A stretch of DNA of 64,000 bases from Ashinkailepas kermadecensis. Lineage: Eukaryota; Arthropoda; Thecostraca; Neolepadidae. Location: assembly GCA_034440615.1 (NCBI GenBank), contig JAOTOM010003865.1, positions 62,001 through 126,000 of the forward strand, in the 5' to 3' direction. How positions within the stretch are numbered: the stretch's first letter is position 1; each line of letters begins with the position of its first letter. A program made the position numbers and the translations under genes. The notes below the pieces were generated by a model that was not told the origin of the DNA, did not search any database, and saw nothing but the letters and a program-made list of their open reading frames with translations. Below, one piece after another: positions 33,098-43,510 of the stretch.

Positions 33098-33254
33098 CTG
33101 CACCTGGAGCGGCTGAAGCTGCGGCTGACCGAGGACCGGCCGCCCAACAACATCACCAGCCCGGGCGTGGTGCCGCTCGACCTGTGCCTGTCGGCGCTGC
33201 GGGTCAGCCGCGCCGCCGACGGCGTGTTCAGCGTCTATCCGCCGGCGGCAGCAG
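33098..33254 (+). CDS. BLTP3: BLTP3 exon l
   Basis: The exon has 157 bp, enters in phase 0 and ends in phase 1. Acceptor cctgtcggcag; donor GCAG|gtgcgg. It encodes LHLERLKLRLTEDRPPN and PLDLCLSALRVSRAADGVFS, matching vertebrate SNTKINLKDDSPRSS...VTVHIDHLVVERSDDGSFH. This is the last beta-groove segment before the coiled coil. Confidence 0.92.
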
Positions 33255-33740
33255 GTGCGGCCGGCAGTCTGCCGACGCCAGCCGGTGCGGGTCACACGCG
33301 AGCGCGGTGTGGGGTGTCGCCACGGCGCCGCACTGGCAGCTTCACCTCCCAGCTGGGGCACAGCTGCCGTCGCCGGAAGCTGGCGGCGATGCAGTCACTG
33401 AGACGTGTGGCTGCCCGTGAGAAACTCGTGGTGATCGATTGCTGCCATTGAGGGGCCAGGGGTGATTTATGGCTGCCCGTGAAGGACCTGTGGTTATAGA
33501 TGGCTGCCCGTGAGGACTGGTGGTGATTTATGGCTGCCCGTGAAGGACCTGTGGTGATAGAAGGCTGCCCGTGACGACCCGTGGTGATTTGGGGCTGCCC
33601 GTGAGTGATCTGGACCTATGTTGGCTTATATCTGCTCCTGAGGGACCCGTGATGACCGGTGGTGACGTGAGGAACCCACGGTCAGCGGCTATTGTGAGTA
33701 GTACATACTTGACCTGTGTGTGTGTGTGTGTGTACGTCAG
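33255..33740. other. intron l-m with a short tandem repeat
   Basis: Units of about 36 bp with tggctgcccgtgaaggacc and tgtggtgat span about 33400-33610. A (tg)n tract at 33715-33732 forms the pyrimidine-poor approach to the acceptor of exon m. Confidence 0.75.
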
Positions 33741-33921
33741 GCGCCGCCTGCCAGCCGGGATCGTTGTCGGGTGTGGACGTGGCCAGCTCGTTCAACAACC
33801 CCAGCTCCAGCGGCTCTGAGGTTGCGCGGCTGCGACAACGCTGCCAGCTGCTGGAGAACCAGCTGGAGCAGCGGCGTGCCGCCGAGGAGAGGCTCAACTA
33901 TCTGGCCGTCATGGAGACCAG
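33741..33921 (+). CDS. BLTP3: BLTP3 exon m
   Basis: The exon has 181 bp, enters in phase 1 and ends in phase 2. Acceptor tgtacgtcag; donor ACCAG|gtgggc. It encodes a Ser/Asn linker, then a coiled coil with heptads (EVARLRQRCQLLENQLEQRR, then AAEERLNYLAVMETR). The family has a C-terminal coiled coil here. Confidence 0.92.
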
Positions 33922-34440
33922 GTGGGCCGCTTGTCCTTTGACTCTTTGTTCCCAGATGCCGTCATGTTCGCGGTGCGAGGTCCGCCCCTGGACTGGGTTA
34001 TCCCCGACAAAGATCTGGGTTGGGACCTGGTTTGTGCTGCAAAGTTTGCTCCTGGAATGCAGTTGGATTTCCACCGTATCGATGTCTAGATGGATTTCCC
34101 GCAATAACAGATTAGATCATCTCTCGATCAGTTGGTTGCAGACGATGCCACAACCAGCAATATATTGGAACAGCAAAGCAACTACCTCCTAACCTAAGCA
34201 AGCTAAAGTCGCGTTGATGAGTGATTAGTAGACATGAGAGATGTACCATTCACAGCGGAACCAGTGAGTTCGATTGGTTCGCATGCCACCGTTCTGAACA
34301 TGTTTGCCTTTATTGATGAAGTTATGCATTGTGCGTCCCTGTCATCACTTTCCACCAATCCTGGAACCGCTGCCACATGGCGCGCCGATGTTTGGGAGGG
34401 TCGGTCATCACGCGCTGAACGGCCTGTTTCCGATCCCCAG
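33922..34440. other. intron m-n
   Basis: 519 bp, no features recognised. Confidence 0.6.
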
Positions 34441-34573
34441 ATGTCGTGAGGCCGAGGACGAGGTGCTGGGTCTGCGCGAGGAGAAGGAGTCGCTGATGAA
34501 GACGCTGCGCTACCTGCAGGAGGAGTTCCTGCGGCTGGACGCGGCGCGCAACCGCCACTCGCAGCCGAAATAA
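34441..34573 (+). CDS. BLTP3: BLTP3 exon n (terminal coding exon)
   Basis: It enters in phase 2 (AG|A codes Arg) after acceptor cgatccccag and ends with TAA at 34571-34573. It encodes CREAEDEVLGLREEKESLMK and TLRYLQEEFLRLDAARN, completing the coiled coil. Vertebrate proteins end in a similar Glu/Lys-rich helix. Confidence 0.94.
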
Positions 34574-34902
34574 CAGCGGCTGTGTGTAGCCGCCTCTGCG
34601 CGACAGCGCACCGTAGGCCAGTGTTCAGCCGTGCTCTCACAGTCGGCGTCGCGTGGCCAGTTGCCGGCTCGGCGCCTTCTCTCCGTTCCACACTGGTGGG
34701 CGGTGACCCCGGCTTTACGAGACGTTTGCCCTTGTGATATGTTGGCCGGTGGCGCTAGCTGGTCGCGGGTCGCGGGACGAGCGGCCGGGGTGCCGGCGGC
34801 CGCGCCGCGTCGTGCAATATGATTTTTTTATCGATACTCGGTGGCGCTTCGTTCAGCCCTGTCTTCCACGGTCGTGTTCTGTGCGTATCAGTTGCGCTCC
34901 CG

Positions 34903-35225
34903 AGGCGGCGCTGGCGGCGCGGCCGCCCGCCCGCCCGCCCGCCCGCCGGCCGCCCGCCGCCGGGCCGCCGGCCGCCCGCCGAGGCGGCGCTGGCGGCGCG
35001 CCCGCCGGGCCGCCGGCCGCCGGCCGCCCGCCCGCCCGCCGCCCGCCCGCCGCCGGGCCGCCGGCCGCCCGCCGGGAGGCGGCGCTGGCGGCGCGGCCGC
35101 CGGGCCGCCGGCCGCCCGCCCGCCGCCGGGCCGCCGGGCCGCCGGCCGCCCGCCGCCGGGCCGCCGGCCGCCCGCCGAGGCGGCGCTGGCGGCGCGCCCG
35201 CCCGCCGGGCCGCCGGCCGCACCCA
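34903..35225. repeat. GC-only repeat, (GCCGCC)-like with gaggcggcgctggcggcgc blocks
   Basis: About 320 bp are nearly all G and C. Blocks of gaggcggcgctggcggcgc recur roughly every 80-100 bp, separated by gccgggccgccggccgccc. In RNA it would fold into very stable structure. Confidence 0.93.
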
Positions 35226-35576
35226 CTGCGGTGCTGTGATATTGTTGAGTTTGTGTGCGGCGGCCGGCTCGCACCGCCGCCGCCGCCGCCTGTTGGCTCG
35301 TTCCCGGCCCGTTGTGGCGCGTGCGCGCCGCCCAATCGCTCTCGCTGTTGGGTTTCGAGCGGGCTGTCGGCCGGCCGGCCGGCCGTCCGCTGCCGCCAGG
35401 GGCCAGGCCAGTACAGCGCTGTCACGAGCACACCTATGCAACGGTCGGACGTTGTGGCACCCGCACCGTTTCGCTACGTGGTAGGTTGTTTTACGCTAGG
35501 GGCGTGTGTGTACACTGTGCCTGCAATCATATCACAGTGTCGTCCTACCCGTCGTGTATGTTTTTATCTATTCTCG

Positions 35577-35582
35577 AATAAA
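35577..35582 (+). promoter_or_regulatory. candidate polyadenylation signal of BLTP3
   Basis: AATAAA in ctcgaataaagtgagtg, followed within 30 bp by a GT-rich stretch (gtgagtgtacacgtgtc). It is the first good signal after the stop codon. Confidence 0.5.
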
Positions 35583-35600
35583 GTGAGTGTACACGTGTCT

Positions 35601-37243
35601 TCACCATTGCCCGTGTTTGTGTCGCTTGCAACCGGAAACTGGTCCCGTGTGTTCATTTACTGTAGGCGCAGCCATGGATGGCGGTGGCTATTCTCGTCGC
35701 AATCATTGGGATGAAAAGGAAAGGAATGGAAGGGTGATGATGTGCTGGAAGTATGTAACATTGGAAACTAGGACTGGTTGAGGCAAGCTTAAATTTGTTT
35801 TTATGTTGTGAAATTCCGAGTTCGCAAGGGGCTACCCTCTCAAATTGTGATAATGCGGCTAAAACAACGTCTAACCGTGCCGCATCGCGCCTGAGGTTGT
35901 CAACATCTGGGATTTTAATGAACCGATTTGCACCGTTCTGAAAGCACAGCTCTAGTGTATGTCCATCTGCATGCATCGCAGACTCTTTTTTCACTTAGTC
36001 CTTTGGTGCCGTTTTCGCCGATATCCACTTAGCACTGGTGGCGTTGGCAATCGTAAAGTCCTCGCTCCCGAACTGTGCGTTGGTGCCGCCCTCTATTGAC
36101 AGGAAAATCAACTTCCTACTGAAGTTCATTTCAGACTCCAGATTTTTGCCGCTGTGCTAAATACCATGTGAAATGTCTATGGGAGTAATTGTTGGTTTAT
36201 AGCCAAGTTCTAAGCCATGTTACAGCTTCCTGTCCACTTCTTTCAGCTCACCCCATCCTCATTTGAGCCATCGCCCATGCCAGCCGTCGCTACTATGCGT
36301 CTGGATACTACCTCACTGATGTCTTTTTTACCTTCGTTGTTGCAGTTGTTTCCTGTGCCATCTTCTTTTCCGTCGTTGCTATTGCCACTGCCATTGCAGT
36401 CGCTATCGCGACAGCCTTCGCCACCGATGCCTTTGCAGAAGGCACGCTCGCACTGGCAGACCCAGGGCTGTTGTTCGTGACTACGACGCACTTAGCTGAA
36501 GCCAAATGGCTTCGCCTGCTTCTCGCCCCGGCAGGAAGCATAGACACCGCGGGGAATCAAACACCGTGCCTCTGATTTCCCCGACGTCCAGTTTGGCCAC
36601 TGAGTTATCGGCGCCATGGCATTCAGGGTCGGAAGGTTTTGCCAGTGAGCAACTTATTTATGTATAATTTTAGATTGGAAATAACAGCATACCCTGGACA
36701 TGTTACCGAGGCTGAGCCCAAATCAACAGAAAAGCGCGACAAACCATGGGCTTGCGATGCGGTGAAGACCCCGACTCTCGGCCAAAAGCACGATGTAACC
36801 TTAAGGCAGAGACCGACTGAACGTATGCAATAATCAATATGCAGGTTTAGGTAGGTTAATCAGGCCACCAAGAGGTATTATGCAGCTTGCGCTACCACAA
36901 AAATAAACATGCTCATAATAAGTTATGTCTGTATTTCGCAGTAGTCGCATGCCTCGCAAAATAAGCAAGGAACATTGTCATTCGCTTTTTATGGCGCTTG
37001 CGAAGTTACAGCTGCCTGGCCAGTTACTTATCACTTCCGGTGTGGCTCCGCAACATGGGGAAGGGACTGGCGTTGTTCCTTATATTTGGTCAGTACGAGG
37101 TTGTGGGTCTGCCAAAGCGATGCCACGTTCAGCGAATTCGTTAACATGTCAACGATGTTGACACGTCGGCGAAGTCGTTGACAGCATGACAATGATGTTG
37201 GCATGTCAACGATTTCGGTGAACATGGCATCGCTCTAGTGCAG
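35601..37243. other. intergenic, no gene recognised
   Basis: Short open frames only. A few imperfect copies of a gttgacatgtcaacgatg word lie at 37135-37215, just before the candidate exon. Confidence 0.5.
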
Positions 37244-37354
37244 GTCTACAATCTCCCACTGACCAAAGATGAGGAACAGCGCCAGTTCATCCTGCAGGTT
37301 GTGGAGACGCATGGACAGTGCTACCCGGACAACTGGCAAGGCAATTGTAGCTTC
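37244..37354 (+). CDS. candidate internal exon of unknown gene
   Basis: A 111-bp open segment is bounded by ctctagtgcag and TTC|gtaagt, phase 0 on both sides. It encodes 37 residues, including LPLTKDEEQRQFILQVVETH and GQCYPDNWQGNCSF. The composition is protein-like and both splice sites are good. I do not recognise the family and see no partner exon in the window. It could be the last visible piece of a gene, a dead exon or chance. Confidence 0.35.
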
Positions 37355-37394
37355 GTAAGTGTGATCAGAAAGTGACGAGACAGTATTTGGTCAT

Positions 37395-37560
37395 TTAAGT
37401 TACGGCCACGCAACGTTGGCATTTAGCCACCTGCCGGCCTTGTGTGTGCGGCCACGTAACGTTGGCATTGAGCCACCTGTCGGTCTTGTGTGTGCGGCCA
37501 CGTAACGTTGGTATTTAGCCACCTGTCGGTCTTGTGTGTGCGGCCACGTAACGTTGCTTG
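37395..37560. repeat. 46-bp tandem repeat
   Basis: About 3.5 units contain gccacgtaacgttggcattt and agccacctgtcggtcttgtg. It begins about 40 bp after the candidate exon's donor. Confidence 0.9.
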
Positions 37561-37804
37561 TTTAACGTGGACAGAGGGAGTGGCTCGATCGATAGCGAGC
37601 AGAATCACCGGCTCCAGGTTTGGAAGCTTCCATCACTCTCACTGTGTCAGATGAACAAATCACCGCTGAATCACAAGCAGGGACTTCCATTTCGTCGGCA
37701 GGCTGAATCAGAATGCGAACTTCCTACGCTTCAAATGGATCACGTTTAGTTCATGAAGTTACTGCATTGGCAGAAGCAAACGTTCGGTGGCTACCACCCG
37801 CGGA

Positions 37805-39724
37805 TTACGGCGCCATTGATGTGTACCGATCACGCAGTACGTAGGCGGCCAGCTTGGGCTTTCTGTCGCGCGTGAATACACCCTTGGAGCAGAACTGCGG
37901 CCGTATGTACTCCTGCGGCACCTCAAAGTCGGCGAAGTTCCACACCATCTCGCCGATGAACCAGGGCTGTGCGCGCAGCTTGTCGAAGCCCTTGTGGTAC
38001 TGGCGCAGGAACTCGGCCTGGTAGTCCTCGGTCCAGATGAACGCCGGCAGGTCCCTGAGTCCGGACACACTGCCGGCACCGTACTCGCTCACTATCATCG
38101 GCTTGCCGAACGTCTCGCGCCACCTGTTCACCTCGAGCTCGATCTGGCGCTCGATGAGCTCGGAGCGGCCGGCGTCCGAGTACCAGCCGAAGTAGCGGTT
38201 GATGCAGACGAGGTCCATGGCGGCCGACGCGCGGTCGTCGCTGTGCGACACGGACACCACGGTGGTGATGGCGCGCGTGGGGTCGAGCGCGCGCGTGTGG
38301 TCGTACACGGCCTGGAAGTAGTCGCCGGCGCCGGCGTCGGCCGACTGCGGCTCGTTGCCGAGCGACCACACGACCACGGACGGCCGGTTCTTGTCGCGCC
38401 CCACCAGCTCGGTCATGACGCGCCGGTGCTTGGCCAGCAGCGCGGCGCCGAACCCCTCCAGCCCGATGGCGGGGCTCTCGTCGATGACGACGATGCCGGC
38501 GGCGTCGGTGCGGTCCATCAGCTCCTCGGCGTACGGGTAGTGGGACGTGCGGAACGAGTTGGCGCCGCTCCACAGGAGCAGGTTGACGTCGCGCACGATC
38601 AGCGGCAGGCTGAGGCCGCGGCCGACGATGTTGGCGTCCTCGTGCTTGCCGAAGCCGCGGAAGTAGAACGGCCTGTCGTTGATGTACAGCCGGTCCTTGT
38701 CCCAGGCGACCGTGCGCACGCCGAACGGCTCCCGGTACGTGTCGACATCCGCGTCGCCGCCCCCGCGCCGCTTCGCCATCGCGACCAGCTCCAGCGAGTA
38801 GAGGAGCCCCGCCGGCTGACCCATGCCCACCGGCCACCAGAGCGTCGCGTTGGGTATGGTCACCATGCCGCGCACCTGCCCACCGTCGGGCAGCAGCTCC
38901 ATGCCGGTGGTGGGCACCACGGCGCCGAGGCGGTCTCGCACGCGCACCAGGCTGGGCAGCCGCAGCTGTGGCGGCGTGCGCACCACATCAACTGCGTAGC
39001 TGACGTAGGCCGTCGTCTCCGTGCCAGTGCGGCTGAAGTTGGTCGTGATGACCACGTCGTTGATGTAGACGGACTGCGGCGTGGTGTACAGCTGCACCGA
39101 CCGGTGGATGCCGGCGTAATGGAAGTACTCGAAGTTGTAGCTCTGCTCGAAGTAGCCTGGCGGGTACATGTCGGCGTCCGTCTTGAACGTGATGTGCCCC
39201 TGCGGGATAGTGTCCAGGTCCAGCGTGTTGTTGACGGCCACCGTCACCCAGTTGGAGCCGGTGCGCAGGTCGACCAGTGACGTCACGTCCAGTTCGAACG
39301 GCAGGTGGCCGCCCTCGTGGGAGCCGCTCTGCTTGCCGTTCACCCACACGATGGCGTTGTAGTTGACGCTGCCGAAGCGCAGCACCACGCGACGGCCGAG
39401 CCACGCGCGCGGCACGACCACGGCGCGGTCGTACCACGCCCAGCCGACGTAGTGGCGCACGCCGCGGTCCGTCGTGACGTCGTTGAAGCTGCACGGCACC
39501 GGCATGTCGATCACGGCACCGGTGGCAGCCAGCCGGCGGCCGAACCAGCCGTCGCGGAAGCCGGCGTCCGGATCGCCGGCCGGCGACACGCGGAACTGCC
39601 ACACGCCGTCCAGCGACACGACGTCGCGCGACTCGGACGCGCGCGGGTACAGCAGGCCCGCCGCCGGCGACAGCCCGACCAGAAGCGCGGCCAGGCGGAG
39701 CGTCACGCACGCGGTGGACGCCAT
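37805..39724 (-). CDS. GUSB: lysosomal beta-glucuronidase (GH2), intronless
   Basis: One uninterrupted frame of 639 codons from the ATG at 39724 to TAA at 37805-37807. Role: hydrolysis of beta-D-glucuronides from glycosaminoglycans in lysosomes. Residues 1-23 form a hydrophobic signal peptide. The GH2 sugar-binding domain (SLDGVWQF ... YVGWAWYDR) and beta-sandwich precede the TIM barrel. The acid/base Glu is E458 in WSLGNEP and the nucleophile is E547 in IVSEYGAG, matching human E451 and E540. TSHYPYAEELMD and VWNFADFEVPQEYIRPQF are family signatures. Human GUSB has 651 residues; this one ends earlier, after RDRYTSMAP. The start has A at -3 and G at +4. An in-frame upstream ATG at 39823 would put 33 polar residues before the signal peptide, so it is less likely. 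No introns, unlike vertebrate GUSB. Confidence 0.93.
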   Translation of the reverse strand: MASTACVTLRLAALLVGLSPAAGLLYPRASESRDVVSLDGVWQFRVSPAGDPDAGFRDGWFGRRLAATGAVIDMPVPCSFNDVTTDRGVRHYVGWAWYDRAVVVPRAWLGRRVVLRFGSVNYNAIVWVNGKQSGSHEGGHLPFELDVTSLVDLRTGSNWVTVAVNNTLDLDTIPQGHITFKTDADMYPPGYFEQSYNFEYFHYAGIHRSVQLYTTPQSVYINDVVITTNFSRTGTETTAYVSYAVDVVRTPPQLRLPSLVRVRDRLGAVVPTTGMELLPDGGQVRGMVTIPNATLWWPVGMGQPAGLLYSLELVAMAKRRGGGDADVDTYREPFGVRTVAWDKDRLYINDRPFYFRGFGKHEDANIVGRGLSLPLIVRDVNLLLWSGANSFRTSHYPYAEELMDRTDAAGIVVIDESPAIGLEGFGAALLAKHRRVMTELVGRDKNRPSVVVWSLGNEPQSADAGAGDYFQAVYDHTRALDPTRAITTVVSVSHSDDRASAAMDLVCINRYFGWYSDAGRSELIERQIELEVNRWRETFGKPMIVSEYGAGSVSGLRDLPAFIWTEDYQAEFLRQYHKGFDKLRAQPWFIGEMVWNFADFEVPQEYIRPQFCSKGVFTRDRKPKLAAYVLRDRYTSMAP

Positions 39725-40450
39725 CCTGGCGGTCGAGCGCGCCCGTCTCTGGGACGAGTGGCGCGTCGCCGGGTGACCCGCGTCGACCGACGGCAGCGGC
39801 TGCGGCCGGCAGCGGTGACGCACGGCGTCTCACACTCGGGCTGCAGTCACGGCCGTGACGCCGCCGTCCGTGCCGAGTATCGGGTCGCGCTCTCGCTCGG
39901 GTGGTCGCCGTTGGTTGTCTGCGGCCGTCCGGCAGTCCGCCCGCCCGCCCGCTCCCCTGGTCGGCAGTGTGGTCCTGGCCGACTAGCTGGCTGGCCCGTG
40001 CGCCGCAGCCAGCCCCACCAGTAATCAATCGCTGCCCCGCACCGGGGGCGTGCCCAGGCGCCTGCCACGGTCGGTTCAAGTGTCGGCGCTGCTCGCACCG
40101 GCCCCATTCCCCCCCCCCCAGCAGTTCGGCACTCACTCCGAGGAGCCGGCCTCCCAGTCGAATTGTGGACTGCGGACCCTGTCGATGTTGATCGTCCACA
40201 CGAGTGCGGCGATCAGCTGCCCGATAACGGGTCAGGTGGACTATACACACACAAACACACACACACACACACACCTGACCTCGGCGCGCCGGAGGCCCAG
40301 TGACAGACGCGCCGGAGGCCCGGTGACGGACGCGCCGGAGGCCCAGTGACAGACCAGCTTGCGCGTCACTTGTGTGAACAGCTTCATCACCCTGGCATGC
40401 CGCCAAGGCGAACCGGACTCCAAGCGTGGGCCCGAACGTCACCCTGTGTG
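39725..40450. other. 5' region of the beta-glucuronidase gene
   Basis: GC-rich sequence upstream of the - strand start, probably promoter and 5' UTR, without a clear TATA box. It contains a (CA)n tract at 40247-40275 and three copies of gcgccggaggcccagtgac at about 40286-40350. Confidence 0.45.
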
Positions 40451-41460
40451 CGTTTAGGGGTGTCGTTAGGCGTCATGAGCGGACATAATACCGGTGGCGC
40501 CGCTCTGGTGGTGGGTTGTGAAGAACACCACCAGAGTGGGCTTGCTATGATTAATGCTGTATTCTAGTTTCTAGAGGAGGTGCAAGTAATTTGCTAAGGT
40601 CAAATTTGAACAACATTGAAAGAAACTCTCTTATGATGTGTAGTTCGTTTTGTTATCAAATCATTTCACCTTGTCACTGCCCTTAAAGTGAAATGGGAGC
40701 AATTGGCCACTCAACTTCTTGTAATAAAAACGTGTCATACATCTTCTGTGCCATGTGCTGACAATTCCCAATGTTCTTAACTAAACGAAAATCGAACGTG
40801 CTACATTTTGATATCATCTTGAATAACCACCACGAAGGTTTAGCCCTGTCACTTTTGCACTCAATTCCGAAATTTGTGTCCCAAATTATCATATTGTATT
40901 CCTTTAAATTGCATATCAATTGTTATGCATTACCGAATTAATTTTCAATGGTCTCAAATGAAACGGCAAAAAATCAGCTGCATTCCGATGCCCTACTCGA
41001 TTACATTTATGGATATCTAACCCTGTCATTTGTACACTCAATTCCAGGATTTGTGTCTCGAATTATCACATTGTATTCCTTTAAATTGCACATGAGATGT
41101 TGTACATTAGCGAATTAATTTCCAATTGTCTCAATTAAATCGGCATAAAATCAGCTGCCTTCTGATGCCATACTCGATCACTTTTATACATATCTAACGG
41201 TATCATTTTTCATCTTTTGACATGAAGCTGTCCGACATTATTGAGCTTCTGGCATGGCTCGATGCATGTCAAGCGCCGACGGTTGCTGCCCAGAGGATCC
41301 GTAGGGCGCCGAGCGGTGGCACGACAAAAAGTACAGTTCCACCCTTGAACAATAGTAAGCAACGTCGGCTTTGCCACGCCAAAATGGTGAAGGAAAAAAT
41401 TACGATTGTAGATGCTATTCTTTCCATTCAACGCCCATAAGCGTAATGTTCTCAAACAAT
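40451..41460. other. AT-rich intergenic with a 177-bp tandem duplication
   Basis: Units starting ccctgtca at 40844 and 41021 are about 85% alike and share ttgtattcctttaaattgca and aaaatcagctgc. A third partial start may follow at 41198. No gene seen. Confidence 0.7.
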
Positions 41461-41689
41461 CAAGGGCGTCGCCACCGGGGGGGGGGGGCAGGGGAGGCAA
41501 TCGCCCCCCCTGCCGTGAACCTGGGGGGCGCCGCCCCCCCTGAAATTTGAGGAGACCCCCCATCCGCAAATGCACAGCAAAAAAGGTGAGCAAGGAGGCC
41601 GACGGGACAGAAGATCATACTGTCAATGAGGCCTCAAGACTGACGAGGCCCCCAGGAAATATAATCAGGTCTCTATAAGAGACGTAGAA

Positions 41690-43510
41690 CAGAGATTGGA
41701 AGGAGGCCCCCAGGACGAAAAGGAGGCCCCATGACGAAAAGGAGGCCCCTATGACGAAAAGGAAGCACCCATGACAAAAAGGAGGCCCCAAGACGTAGAA
41801 CAGAGATTAGGAGGAGGCCCCCAGGAAGAAAAGGAGGCCCCCATGACGAAAAGGAGGCCCCCAGGACGAAAAGGAGGCCCCAGGACGAAAAGTAGGCCCC
41901 AATACGTAGAACAGAGGTTGGGAGGAGGCCCCCAGGACGAAAAGGAGGCCCCCAGGACGAAAAGGAGGCCCCTAAGACATAGAACAGAGATTGGAAGGAG
42001 GCCCCCAGGACGAAAAGGAGGCCCTAAGACGTAGAACAGAGATTAGGAGGAGGCCCCCAGGAAGAAAAGGAGGCCCCCAGGACGAAAAGGATGCCCCAGG
42101 ACGAAAAGGAGGCCCCGATACGTAGAACAGAGGTTGGGAGGAAGCCCCCAGGACGAAAAGGAGGCCCCCAGGACGAAAAGGATGCACCCAAGGACAAAAA
42201 GGAGGCCCCCCAAGACGTAGAACAGAGATTGGGATGAGGTCCCCAGGACGAAAAGGAGGCCCCCAGGACGAAAAGGAGGCACCCAGAACGAAAAGGAGGC
42301 CCCAAGACGAAAAGGAGGCCCCTAAGACGTAGAACAGAGATTGGGAGGTGGCCCTCATGACGAAAAGGAGGCCCCCAAGACGAAAAGGAGGTTCCCAGGA
42401 CGAAAAGGAGGACCCCAGGACTAAAATGAGGCCCCCATGACGAAAAGGATGCCCCCATGACGCAAAGGAGGCCCCCAAGACGTAGAACAGAGATTGGGAG
42501 GAGGCCCCCAGGACTAAAAGGAGGCCCCCAGGACGAAAAGCAGGCCCCCAGAACGAAAAGGATGCACCCAAGGACGAAAAGGAGGCCCCCAAGACGTAGA
42601 ACAGAGATTGGGAGGAGGCCCCCAGGACGAAAGGGAGGCCCAAGACATAGAACAGAGATTGGGAGGTGGGCCCCAGGACGAAAAGGAGGCCCCCAGGACG
42701 AAAAGGATGCCCCCAGGACGCAAAGGAGGCCCCAAGACGTAGAACAAAGATTGGGAGGAGGCCCCCAGGACGAAAAGGAGGCCCCAAGACGTAGAACAGA
42801 GATTGGGAGGAGGCCCCCAGGACGAAAAGGGGGCCCCCAGGACGAAAAGGAGGTCCCCAGGACGAAAAGGAAGCCCCAAGACGCAGAACAGAGATTCGGA
42901 CGAGGCCCCCAGGATGAAAAGGGGGCACCCAGGACGAAAAGGATGCACCCAAGGACGAAAAGGAGGCTCCCAAGACGTAGAACAGGGATTGGGATGAGGT
43001 CCCCAGGACGAAAAGGAGGCCCCCAGGACGAAAAGGAGGCCCCCAGGACGAAAAGGATGCCCCCAGGACGCAAAGAAAGCACCCAAGACTTAGAACAGAG
43101 ATTGGGAGGAGGCCCCCAGGACGAAAAGGAGGCCCCTAAGACGTAGAACAGAGATTGGGATGTGGCCCCCATGACGAAAAGGAGGCCCCTAAGACGTAGA
43201 ACAGAGATTGTGAGGTGGCCCCCAGGACGAAAACGAGGCCCCCAGGGCGAAAATGATGCCCCCAGGACGCAAAGGAAGCACCCAAGACGTAGAACAGAGA
43301 TTGGGAGGAGGCCCGACTAAAAGGAGGCCCCAGGACGAAAAAGAGGCCCCCAGAACGAAAAGGATGCACCTAAGGACGAAAAGGAGGCCACTAAGACGTA
43401 GAACAGAGATTGGGAGGTAGCCCCCAGGATGAAAAGGAGACACCAGGACGAAAAGGAGGCCCCCAGTACGAAAAGGAGGCCCTCAGGACGGAAAGGATGC
43501 CACCGATACG
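41690..43510. repeat. 20-bp minisatellite inside the left hAT-like copy
   Basis: The unit is gaggcccccaggacgaaaag, interleaved with a longer block containing aagacgtagaacagagattg. Higher-order spacing is irregular. Frames of 200-380 codons (both strands) arise only from the repeat. The right copy has no such unit; there a related 21-bp unit ending gattgcaaag is amplified. Confidence 0.95.

Larger units (their letters stand above)
6605..34573 (+). other. BLTP3: BLTP3 (UHRF1BP1-like) gene, exons a-n; 5' part outside the window
   Basis: Fourteen exons with canonical GT-AG borders and consistent phases encode about 1017 residues up to a TAA stop. Family knowledge: BLTP3A/B (UHRF1BP1 and UHRF1BP1L/SHIP164) are rod-like repeating-beta-groove proteins that move lipids in bulk at endosome and lysosome contacts. 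They have an N-terminal chorein motif and a C-terminal coiled coil. Exons a-g align in order with the vertebrate proteins from about residue 275 (DxxETSxHL...DLHxCDD, DYYPYH, FxIYxVST, VxIExTxxYYP, LWLNxF). Exons m-n give the coiled coil. The N-terminal chorein exons are absent, so the gene starts left of position 1. Introns range from 342 bp to 7.1 kb. Which vertebrate paralogue is closer is undecided; a single arthropod orthologue is expected. Confidence 0.93.
34574..35600 (+). other. BLTP3: probable BLTP3 3' UTR with a GC-only repeat
   Basis: After the stop codon, no second gene is seen before an AATAAA at 35577-35582 followed by GT-rich sequence. The interval contains an almost pure G/C repeat at about 34903-35225, listed separately. 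The UTR end is inferred. Confidence 0.55.

Noticed and set aside
37994..39280. 428-codon frame on the + strand and large - strand shadows across the beta-glucuronidase
   Set aside because: The enzyme frame on the - strand has clear GH2 motifs. The others are GC-rich shadows without homology.
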